A stretch of DNA of 64,000 bases from Pythium myriotylum (Eukaryota > Oomycota > Peronosporomycetes > Pythiales > Pythiaceae): the NCBI GenBank assembly GCA_023091665.1, contig JALJCQ010000007.1:930001-994000 (forward strand), given 5' to 3'. Positions 10,701 through 19,823 of the stretch are shown here, piece by piece. Position 1 is the stretch's first letter. Each line of letters opens with the position of its first letter. The notes below the pieces were generated by a model, which saw only the letters and a program-made list of their open reading frames with translations, was not told the DNA's origin and did not search any database. The translations under genes and the position numbers were made by a program.

Positions 10701-10984
10701 ACTTGCTTCCAGCGTCTGCTCGGAGCGCGGCCGTCAGTGACGGCACTGACAGCGAGAACTTGGACTTCCTCACGAGGGCGGCGGGTGAGTGAGACGGACG
10801 GGCCTCCCTCGCTAGCAGATCTCCAAGCCTTTGGACAGCGCTAAGGGTAGATGGGTGATGCAGAGGCCGCTGCAACAGCTTTCCCTGCAAAGGCGGCTGT
10901 TAGAGCGCGATTGACCCCCATGCCATAGTGGAAACGGAAGGCCACGTAGGTAAATATAGAGATCAGGACTGCTGAGCCGATCAT
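7789..10984 (-). CDS. Membrane-bound 3',5'-cyclic nucleotide phosphodiesterase
   Basis: Hydrolyses cAMP and/or cGMP. The main exon ends at 8068 and the last exon is 7998-7789, joined over a 69-nt GT-AG intron. The N-terminal third is low-complexity (S, P, A, G). About six hydrophobic helices follow (roughly nt 10130 to 9420), then a charged coiled coil, then the HD-type catalytic domain with HNSSHAADV, HDFRHPGK and ADIGHA metal-site motifs and the closing VGFFEFIVLPFYD segment in the last exon. The 5' end is uncertain: the open frame has no ATG before the catalytic exon's N-terminal region and is closed by TAA at 10902. One consistent model is a 13-codon first exon 10984-10946 and a 61-nt intron ending TTTGCAG at 10885, giving about 1,023 residues. 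Specificity for cAMP or cGMP cannot be read. Confidence 0.85.
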
Positions 10985-11524
10985 CCCGAAATACTCTGCG
11001 CACTCGTCCGTTCCTCGCGGGCGTTTCCAAGGGTGCTATGCGGGGTAGGGAGGTTGTACTAGTAGTATCAATAGATGGTCACTTGAGACCACGCGATGTG
11101 CGTCAATGCGGAGGCCCGTCGGTTTCTCTTCAACGCGCACAGCGATGTCTCCGTGGGAAGGCGAACCCCCGTGCCAACGAAATATCGTCTCCGAGCCAAC
11201 ACGGGTCGGTCCTCCTCATTGGGCCGTAACTTGAGCTGGCACGACCCGGATAGCTTTCCATCTTGAGTGATCGGAGACCTCACTCCGCCGTCCGTTATGG
11301 ACATCCCCAGGGATGGAAGACTCGCCACATCGCTACTCCGCTGTCTGGCTTCACACATGATCCACTCAACTCTAGGTAGAAAGAAGGATGCTCTCCTCAG
11401 CTAAGGTGGTCCACCATGTCGAGTCCACAACTTGAGGCAGTGTAAACACGGCACCCATGACACAATCAAATCCGCATTGAGGACGCCGTCGGCACGTGTC
11501 CGCTGAAGAAAAGCAGTCGAAGCG
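10985..11524. other. Intergenic before the GST cluster, possible small exon
   Basis: No convincing gene. On the minus strand a frame from an acceptor-like CATAG (exon base 11035) reads into a hydrophobic segment (MIGSAVLISIFTYVAF) and stops at 10841. It overlaps the phosphodiesterase exon in another frame, so only one of the two readings of 10885-10984 can be right. A 96-codon ATG frame (11358-11068, minus) lies upstream and could be its first exon through a 47-nt intron; no family recognised. Confidence 0.25.
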
Positions 11525-12458
11525 ATGGAAGCGCTCTACGGGAACCAAATTAGCCAGCCGACGCGTGCGAGTGAGTGGCTCACTTGAAATGCTCGGCTTC
11601 AGAATCTCTCGCTAAAGAGAAACTTGTTTGCAGTCATGTGGCTCTGCAAGATCAACAACAACGCGTTCGAGTTCCGACTCATCGACACTGTCAAGAGCGA
11701 GTCGCTGACCCCAGAGTTCAAGCAGAACGTGAATCCGATGGGAAAAGTCCCGGTTCTCCAAGACGGCGACTTCATTCTCACGGAAAGGTATGGTGGAAGG
11801 CTTGGGAGGCGTTGCAGCTGGGCTAACTGACAATTCCAACCGTTCTCGATTGGGGCCAGTCACGCGATCATGGTATATCTGGCGGAGAAGCACGGCTGGG
11901 ACAAGTGGTACCCGAAGGATCTCAAGGTTCGCGCTCGCGTAAGTGATCGTATTGCTCGTTCGAACGCGGATACAGGCATGACTGAGACCAAATCCCACCC
12001 CAGATCCACGAGTACATGAACTGGCACCACCATAACGCGCGGCTCTCGTCGATCGAAGTCTTCAAATTCCAGATCCTGTCGAACCTCGGTCGCGCGACGC
12101 CGGAGATGGAGGCCCAGCTCAAGCACAAGGAGACCACTGTCGACGGCATCCTCTCCATGCTCGAGTTCTGGCTGCGCAACGGCAACGAGTACTTGATGAC
12201 GGACTCGCACCCGTCGCTCGCCGACATGTCTTGCTACAACGAGGTCGTGCAGCTCGAGGTGATGGGTCTGTTGACTCACGCACAAGCCAAGTTCCCCAAG
12301 GTCTCGGCGTGGCTCAAGCGCATGAAGGTGAGTCGCGCTGCGAGTGGCGGCCCGCCGTGCTTGCTGATCTCGTGGACCTGCAGGAACTGCCTCACCATGA
12401 CGAACAGCTCGCGCCGATGATGGCCTTCTTCGCCAAGTACAAGCTCACCAAGTTGTGA
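11525..12458 (+). CDS. Theta-class glutathione S-transferase, copy 1
   Basis: Conjugates glutathione to electrophiles in the cytosol. Five exons: 11525-11570, 11634-11787, 11860-11938, 12004-12327 and 12384-12458, giving 225 residues, normal for the class. The N-terminal thioredoxin-fold domain carries SQPTRA (candidate catalytic Ser10), NPMGKVPVL with the cis-proline, and LTESHAIM contacting the gamma-glutamyl group. The helical C-terminal domain has HEYMNWHHHN, HPSLADM and FPKVSAWLKRMK. These features match theta-class GSTs (human GSTT1 pattern). It is the first of three tandem paralogues; it differs from them by Ile-Met after the first intron instead of Val-Ala or Val-Thr. Confidence 0.93.
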
Positions 12459-12729
12459 TCTCTGGGGACCCATTCCATGGATCCCGTTCGTATCGCAACA
12501 GATACAGTTACGAACAAAAGTTCACTTAGTAAAATCCCAAAATGCCATGTTAACTTTACTTGGTGGAGTAAACAGTGTTTTACGAGTAATCGGGGAGGTT
12601 TGTCTAGGAAAAACTAGGTCCAATTAGGGCGGTGGCTGTACTTCAAGACCTGTTCAAGATGTCGTAAACAGCTTGGACCTCGTGGACGGCGTGTTCACTC
12701 TTCAAGAAGCCTCGTGAGAAGCCGACGCG

Positions 12730-13685
12730 ATGGAGACGATCTACGCGACCCCCGTGAGCCAGCCGTCGCGCGCGGGTGAGTTTCCTCAATGCTGATCTCG
12801 TCAGGAGCTCAGCGCAATCTCACGCGAAGCGGTTTGGTCGACGACTATTAGTGACATGGCTCTGCCAGCTCAACAACCACGCCTTCGAGTACAAGAACAT
12901 CAACACTGCCAAGGGCGAGAGCCGCACGCCCGAGTTCAAGAAGAACGTCAACCCCATGGGCAAGATCCCCGTGCTCAAGGACGGCGACTTCATCCTCACC
13001 GAGAGGTACGTTTTGAAGCGCTGCAGTTGCTTCGTCACGGGCAAGTTTTCTGATCATGAGCGTCGTCTGTTATGCAGTCATGCGATCATGATTTACTTGG
13101 CCGAGAAGTACGGCTGGGACAAGTGGTACCCCAAGGACCTCAAGATCCGAGCGCGCGTAGGTCTTGGTATTCAAAGGGCGGGTGCTGCGCAGCCTCTCAA
13201 TCGCGCGTTTCGCTGTGTTTAGATCCACGAGTACACCAACTGGCACCACCACAACGCGCGTCTCGCGTCAGAGGTATTCTTCTACCAGCTCCACGTCAAC
13301 ATGGGCCGCGCGACGCCTGCCATGGAGGCCAGCCTCAAACGCAAAGAAAAGACCATCGATGGTATCCTCTCGATGCTCGAGTTCTGGCTGCGCAACGGAA
13401 ACGACTACTTGATGACGCCGTCGGAGCCATCGATTGCTGACCTCTCGTGCTACAACGAGGTCGTGCAGCTCGAAGTGATGGGTCTTCTCACCCACGCCGA
13501 CGCTAAGTTCCCGAAGGTCTCGGCGTGGCTCAAGCGCATGAAGGTGCGTCAAGTGTTTTTGCTGTGGTACATACAGAACTGCCATTTACGTTGATGCCAT
13601 GTAATTGTAGAAAATCCCTTACCACGATGAGCAGCTCGCGCCGATGATGGCGTTCTTCACCAAGTTCAAGCTGGCCAAGATGTGA
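12730..13685 (+). CDS. Theta-class glutathione S-transferase, copy 2
   Basis: Second tandem paralogue, 224 residues, exons 12730-12775, 12852-13005, 13078-13156, 13223-13543 and 13611-13685. The first three exons have exactly the same lengths (46, 154, 79 nt) and phases as in the flanking copies, showing recent tandem duplication. Ser10 of SQPSRA is the candidate catalytic residue; NPMGKIPVL and LTESHAIM are intact, as is the C-terminal EPSIADLSCYNE motif. An initiator-like TTCACTCTTC lies about 30 bp before the ATG (near 12690-12700), so each copy appears to have its own promoter. Probably cytosolic detoxification; substrate unknown. Confidence 0.93.
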
Positions 13686-13885
13686 TTCGATCCAACGAAT
13701 CTTCGAGAACTGCTACTGAAATCTCGAGGCAAGCTCGCGATGAACATTAAAAATTGCTTGTTCAATCCAAAACGTGCGAACTGGGGGTCGCTCGTCACCT
13801 TCGTGAAGTACCCATAGTCCTAAAGTAATGTTACCACACCAATTTGTCACAACTTCAAAAAGCCCAGCGCCGGAACGGCACGTCC

Positions 13886-13892
13886 TCATTTC
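13886..13892 (+). promoter_or_regulatory. Initiator-like element of GST copy 3
   Basis: TCATTTC fits the oomycete initiator and lies 25 bp upstream of the start codon, a typical short 5' leader. Assigned by pattern and position only. Confidence 0.4.
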
Positions 13893-13916
13893 GAAGCTCG
13901 AAGGAAGACGGTTGAG

Positions 13917-14864
13917 ATGGAGGTGCTCTACGCGAATCCACTGAGCCAGCCGGCGCGCGCAGGTGAGCGGTGCTGTTGTGCACACTGCACGCGATGAGAC
14001 CTTGGCGGACTGAGTGAGGCGGCTTGTCTCTCAGTCGCGTGGCTGTGCCAGCTCAACAACCACGCCGTCGAGTACAAGAACGTCAACGTGACCAAGGGGG
14101 AAGCACGCTCGGCAAAGTTCAAGAAGGCGATCAACCCGATGGGCAAGATTCCCGTGCTCAAGGATGGTGACTTTCTCCTCACCGAGAGGTAGGCAGGGAC
14201 GACGCGGTTGTTTCGTTGCAAGAGCAAATGGCTGAGGCATCGAACAGCCATGCGATTATGGTGTATCTGGCGCAGAAGCACGGCTGGGACAAGTGGTACC
14301 CAAACGACGTGAAGATCCGAGCTCGTGTGCGTTGTTTTGTGGTGATGGTATAATAGCAGTGAAAACGAGAGACTGACCGCCCCGACGCCATCAGATCCAC
14401 GAGTACATGAACTGGCACCACCATAACGCTCGGCGGGGGTCGGAAATCTTCGTGTTCCAGATCGCGGTCAACATTGGGCGCGCGACACCATCCATGGAGG
14501 CCAAGCTCAAGCGCAAAGACAAAACCGTCAACAGCATCCTCTCGATGCTCGAGTTCTGGCTGCGCAATGGAAACGACTACGTGATGACGCAGTCGCACCC
14601 ATCCATCGCCGACATCTCGTGCTACAACGAGATCGTGCAGCTCGAAGTGATGGGTCTTCTCACCCACGCCGATGCCAAGTTCCCGAAGGTCTCGGCGTGG
14701 CTCACACGCATGAAGGTGACCCCATGAGACCATGGCTGGGGAAAAAAAAAAAAAGGACTCCTATTGACTCCTCTGTCGTGTAGAAACTGCCTCACCACGA
14801 CGAGCAGCTCGCACCCATGATGAAGTTCTTCAGCAAGTTCAACTTGATCCCAGCCAAGCTCTGA
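13917..14864 (+). CDS. Theta-class glutathione S-transferase, copy 3
   Basis: Third tandem paralogue, 226 residues, exons 13917-13962, 14035-14188, 14248-14326, 14395-14715 and 14784-14864. Ser10 of SQPARA and the NPMGKIPVL and LTESHAIM glutathione-site motifs are present. The last exon is two codons longer than in the other copies (ends NLIPAKL). The final intron carries a run of 13 A. The initiator-like TCATTTC sits at 13886-13892, about 25 bp before the ATG. Same role as its neighbours; whether the copies differ in substrate or expression cannot be seen. Confidence 0.93.
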
Positions 14865-15063
14865 TGTTCTTTAAGCAAGCTAGTATCGTAATTATGGAGA
14901 GTGGAAACGTTCAAATCCGTAAAACAGTTCGATCGACTTGTCGTTTAGGATTGGTTGTAATTTTGAGCACCATTTTCATCCACTCAGCGCGAGGTTTGGT
15001 TCACCTTGTGGCCCACGCGACACCAGCAGTCCACGACCAAGTAGCTCCTGAGCAGCCACCACC

Positions 15064-15418
15064 ATGTCGGGAACCACGGCGCGCAAGGCCGTCGGCAACA
15101 TCTTCCAGGTGCTCACGCCCACGCGCAACTACGGACTCGGCAACAAGGTCACGCGCGGCATCTGGGACCGCTTCCCGGAGCCGTCCTACTGGGAGATCAC
15201 GCGCATCCAGCCGTCGTACGATCTCAAGCACGGCAAGGTCTACGGCCGCCTCACCTTCCGTGGTACGTGTAGAATGACGCGCCGCGCACGGGTGCGTTTG
15301 CGCCTATATGATGAGGAGCTGACTGGGTGGATGCGACTATGATTGTGTAGGCAAGACGGACGGCGTGGTGAAGCGCATCAACGGCCCGCTGAAGAAGGAC
15401 TGGCGATTTGCTAACTAA
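15064..15418 (+). CDS. MRPS34: Mitochondrial small-subunit ribosomal protein mS34
   Basis: Structural protein of the mitochondrial small ribosomal subunit. Two exons, 15064-15262 and 15351-15418, give 88 residues. The core GLGNKVTRGIW, PSYWEITRIQPSYD, HGKVYGRLTFRG and the closing DWRF match the conserved centre of MRP-S34 (in human mS34: GLGRLVTR, CYWRLTRVRPDY, HGKAWGILTFKG). The intron splits the RG-KT junction in phase 1, restoring the conserved GKT. It is much shorter than the mammalian protein, which has long N- and C-terminal extensions, so this is close to the minimal domain. The Kozak-like CCACCATG supports the start. Confidence 0.9.
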
Positions 15419-15778
15419 TAGATGCTATAGCGTTCTGACCCCTGCCGCTCCTGTGATTGTGGTGGTTCCTCCTGTCACGAGCTGCACACCAGCTCACGGC
15501 AGAGCTCAAACTCTTCAATACTCTCTGTTGTGCTTTCTTGAGACATTGAAAACCTGGACTCGGGGTCGCGGTGACCGGTTAGACTCTGCAATCTCCATAG
15601 AGCTCGATCAATTGATCGTCAATACACGCAGATGTAGTCATGTACACTTGCATAGTCCCATGGTCTTCACCTTGTGCTCACTCTAGAGTTGAGCGGCATT
15701 CGCGCATGAGGCTGCTGGATAAGAACTGATACGGTTCAAAAGCTCAGTTGAGTTGACGTCGGGGAAACAAGTTTGGGA
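15419..15778. other. Intergenic, no gene seen
   Basis: Lies between mS34 and the coiled-coil gene on the same strand. Expected to hold the mS34 3' end and the next promoter. No repeat or RNA gene recognised. Confidence 0.5.
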
Positions 15779-18197
15779 ATGGCAGATCGATTGCATCAAG
15801 AGCTGCTCGCTGTGCCCGGCCTCGAGCAAGTGGTGAGTCGACTCGTCTGCATCAACGTAGACGCACACAGATATCTGACTGATTGGCTATTGGATGCGGC
15901 GTCGGCGCATGGACAGACAGCGCTGCAGTTCCAGGAGCTGCCGTGGAAGGTTCGCGAGCAGGTTCTCATCGCGCTCTTTCAAGAGGTTCGAGAACAAGAT
16001 CTATGCCTACAGTCTCTGGCACTGACTACTCTATAGCATGCATCTTCGTCCGCAGTTGCCGAAGAGCTGAGAGTGAAGTGTCGGGACCGAAGACTCGAGC
16101 GCAAGACCGAGAAGGCGGAGAACCTGTACGTCTCTACCGCATCGATGGCACTCGATCTTGCAGCTCTAATGAACGGTCGCTTCCTCCAGCGAGCGAGATG
16201 TGGTGCGTAAGAACGAAGAACGATTCAGATCCGAATTCATGCAAGTAGCGGCGACTGAACTGTCGGTACGATACCTCTGTCTCATTTAGGAGAGGTGGGA
16301 GCTTACGAGCCTTGCAACATGTCAGCGTCTAGGTGCTCCGGCCATGGTCACATGGCAAAAACTAGTGTTCGATAGAGATTGCTGTGCTCAAGCCTTTCGG
16401 ATACTCCTCACAAAAATCAAGTCGTCAAAGAGAAGTAATAACAGTGCAGCTCAGTCGGCTAGACTCCCCATCGCGCTGGCGAAGCGATTCTCACAGACAG
16501 AGGACGGAACACAAGCAGCAGAAAATGACACGCCGAGTCAAATAACTCCGCAGGAACATGAACAAACACAGGAAACTCTCCTTCCGCGCATACCAAGTGG
16601 ATTGAAGAGCACCAACAAGGCTCGAGGGGGGCTTCTGCGTCAGTCAACGAAGCACTCACTCGCCGCCTCTTCGGATTGGAATTCCGACACAACCATCAAT
16701 GAGTCAGAGCGAGGGCGCTGCGATGATCGACTTGAAGACGACTCGTCATTTAACTCGCCAGAGATTTCGATACGAAGGACGACGATCAAGCCGACCGCTA
16801 CTTCCTCATCAATGTTTGCAGCGAAGCTGAAAAAGAGTCAATTGGACAGCCTCCATCAAGAGAATGCAATGCTGAGGAGTGAGAACACAGCTCTTCGCAA
16901 TGAAGTTACGCATCTTGAGGAACTCGTGGCCACACTACAACTTGAGAATAACCAAACAGTGACCGGTAGCCAAGACGAGTTTCATCGCGCGGGAATGAGG
17001 CTGCTTCGTGCCCAGAATATGCAGCTGCAGCGTCAGGTCAGCTTGTTCCAGGACGCGATCCAGGTACGGGAGGAGGCTGAATCGATGCTTCTGACCGCGC
17101 TGTCACAGTGGCGTGAACTTGTCGAGGCTGGTCGTGAGGAGGCGAAAGCAGCAGGTGCCGAAGAACACGCGAAGACAAAAGGTGGTAAACCGGTACAGTG
17201 GATGATGGCGGTCCCCGAACGTCTCCTCGACGAGCTCAACCGTGTTGAGGGCCAAATTGATCATGCAAGGAAAACTGTAGGTCTCGCTCAGGAAGCAAAA
17301 CTGCGTGTCGGAGGTAGTGCGGCAGAGTTCCTTAGGCACTCCTCGTCATCAATCCCTTTCAAGGACCTGTACGTCCCAGGTGTCGCTCATCTTCGATCGG
17401 AGCGGGTTAAGATCTTGGAAACTAAGCTTTTCAGTGCACTTCATGCTCTGGAATCCATGCATGATCTCGTAATCAATAACGCTGTCCCCAAAATATCTGA
17501 TGGATCGCGGCGTCAAAACCGGGAGGGTGGTAGAAGTCTCAGCCAAGAGATTGACACTGCAATATCTCTTGTGAGGAAGGCAGCGCTAGAGGTTGGTGCG
17601 TTCGGCATCGTTGTTCCTTGTGCCGATGGAATCCAGCGACAGGTTGACAGAGACGACTTAGTCCGTGTTGATCAAGTTCTTCGCGCTTACACAGCGTCGA
17701 CTGCTCCTTCAAGTGGGGTGAGTGTGAAAGATCGAGAGAAACAGCTAAAAGTGATGCTTCGACAGCTCCTGGCGAGTGAGGCCGCTGCAGACCGGGAGAT
17801 AAATCGACTGCGAAAGGAATTGGCGTACTGGAAGAACGCCTGGGCGATGCAAGAAGAAGTGTTTCGGACACTCATCCAGCGCGTTCGAAGCGTGGGCGAC
17901 AAGAAGATGCAATGGGCGGAAGCCAACCTCATTCACCCACTTCGTGACCTGCACGAAGTGTGGACGAGCTTCCAGCGCACACAATCTCAGCAAGACCAAC
18001 GTCTCCACAAGAACGCGTATCTACCACTGTTGATCGACACTTTACAGCAACACGAGCCAGTTCTGTGTATGGAAACAATCGAACAGTGGCATGAGCACAG
18101 CCTTCGGTACAACCAAGACATCAGAAGTCTCCTTGATGACTATGAGGCAAACTGCTCACTACTTCAGGGCCAGTTGGGACAATCACCAGCTACTTAG
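15779..18197 (+). CDS. Coiled-coil protein of unknown function
   Basis: About 752 residues from exons 15779-15985, 16037-16125, 16190-16244 and 16290-18197; introns are 51, 64 and 45 nt. The N-terminus and the segment near residues 75-115 are helical and charged (EELRVKCRDRRLERKTEKAE). A Ser/Thr-rich linker follows, then coiled coils near SLHQENAMLRSENTALRNEV and a further one near RLRKELAYWKNAWAMQEEV. No signal peptide, membrane segment or enzymatic motif. I do not recognise the family; a cytoskeletal or centrosomal/ciliary scaffold is possible on composition alone. A strong GTGAGT donor at 15832 followed by a frame-preserving 84-nt stretch may mark an extra intron in exon 1. Confidence 0.65.
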
Positions 18198-18532
18198 GAG
18201 AAACTAAGTTGGTTTGGGATACCCGCTCTTGGACGTCAGCCTGGAACAGCGAAAAGCCCGTGGCTTCATCCCACATTCCGTGTTTACATACGACGAACGC
18301 GGAGAGAACCGTGGCTCAGATCGATATGATGACAGGACATCGCTTGTGCCAATGGTGCTAATAGACACGATGGTGTAGACGCTCGAGTTTGCGCAATTCT
18401 CTAAATAAGGAGACTTTGCGTAGCATGCAGTGATGACACCGACAACATCACCGCTAAGACTTCGACACAGTCATCAACGATTAAATCACAATTATTCGGC
18501 AGAAGAGAGTCGACCCTGCCGCGAACACTATC
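18198..18532. other. Convergent intergenic region
   Basis: Between the 3' ends of the coiled-coil gene and the histone deacetylase gene. It should carry both polyadenylation regions; nothing else recognised. Confidence 0.5.
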
Positions 18533-19674
18533 CTACTTTGGACTACTGGCGATTGCACTGGTACTCTCGTCGAGATTGTGAAGCACTGCAACTTGGTTGA
18601 TAACGCGTTGCTGGTGATCTTGAAGGTCCTGGTACTCCCACCGCTCAGCTTCCTCGAGCATGGGATCGAAGATTTGCTCGCTAGGGTCCGTAATGCCAAG
18701 GAGTGCTTCGACGACTGCAGCACCACAAAATGGTACATAGGTCTCGGAGTATCCACCTTCGTGGGCGAAGACAATGCGCCCTCCACAGAGCTCGCTTGCG
18801 AGATTCACGAGCTGGGATGCCATCGATCGGAAAGCCTTGCTGCTGAGAATCATAGCTGCCAACGGATCAGCGTATGACGCATCAAACCCGAGGATACTAA
18901 GATAAAATCTGGCTCGAAGCGACGTACGGCTGGCAAAACTACCCTCTGGAAGGCGAACTCGTACGCACCGCTTCCTGATCCCGGTGGTAACGGAACATTG
19001 ATAGTGTATCCTTCACCTTTCAAGACGCCAATATCTTCCCAACGTCCGCTGTCGGCCGGATAGTTGTTGGCCTGATGAAGCGACACGAGAAGGACGCTAT
19101 CGTCCTCGTAGAAAATGTCCTGTGTGCCGTTTCCGTGGTGGACGTCGTAATCCACGACAGCGACTCGCTTGATCTTGTCTGGATACATGCGCTGCAAGTG
19201 GCGAGCCGCAATCGCAACATTGTTGAAGAGGCAAAAGCCCATGCCACGATCAGGTGTCGCGTGGTGACCAGGAGGACGCGTCAGAGCGTATGCCGCGTCT
19301 ACATCTCCTCGCATCACGGCGTCAACCGCTGCCAACACGCCGCCGACCGACAAGCAGGCGATGTCGTAGCCGTACTTGGAGAACGGCGCCTCCTCGCCTG
19401 CGTTGCCGCCTTCCTCTCGCTCCGACTTTTCTCGTATCTCCTCTACGTATCGCTCGGTGTGCACATACTGGAGCTGCGTGGCCGTCGCCGCGAACGGCCG
19501 CAGAGGGTGGAGCTTGTCGAGCACGCCCGAGACCGCGAGCAGCGCGTGGAATCGGCGCTTGGTCTCGGGGCTCTCCCAGTGCTTGAAGGGCTCGGTGAGC
19601 GGCGTGTACGAGAGGCTCCACGGGCGGTGCCACAGGTACCGCTCGTCGTAGACGTACCCGACTCTCCTCGTCAT
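18533..19674 (-). CDS. Class II histone deacetylase, apparent single-base frameshift
   Basis: Zinc-dependent lysine deacetylase of chromatin or cytoplasmic proteins. From the ATG at 19674 the class II core is clear: RPPGHHA (near residue 134), GFCLFNNVAIAA, and DYDVHHGNGTQ with the zinc-site Asp and His. At about 18889-18890 the frame breaks: the first frame reads SSGLMRH and stops at 18850, while the next frame continues FDASYADPLAAMI, exactly the expected family sequence (SSGFDA), through HEGGYSE to a stop at 18533. One missing base in the TCCTCGGG stretch would restore about 380 residues. No splice sites explain it. This is either a sequencing/assembly error or a recent inactivating mutation; the flanking protein is otherwise well conserved, which favours error or very recent change. 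Confidence 0.88.
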
Positions 19675-19731
19675 CCCAGTGTTGCTCTTCGCCCCAAGAT
19701 CTCTTTTTTATCACAGCCATCATGAGATAGA

Positions 19732-19750
19732 AACCGGTATCATACCGGTT
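19732..19750. promoter_or_regulatory. Perfect palindrome AACCGGTAT-C-ATACCGGTT
   Basis: A 9-1-9 inverted repeat with two ACCGGT cores 11 bp apart. It sits in the 149-bp region between the divergent HDAC and NOA1 start codons, 74 bp before the NOA1 ATG. A related pair of ATACCGGT sites occurs at 57625-57645 in another divergent promoter, suggesting a transcription-factor site. Confidence 0.45.
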
Positions 19751-19823
19751 AGTGCTCAAATCGAAACTTCGATACCAGTCACATGGCTGGTCACTGACCA
19801 GCGTCGCTCTTCACAAGCTCAGG

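Noticed and set aside
16266..16289. 24-nt intron (GTACGATACC...TTTAG) in the coiled-coil gene
   Set aside because: Too short to splice; the donor at 16245 gives a 45-nt intron and keeps frame.
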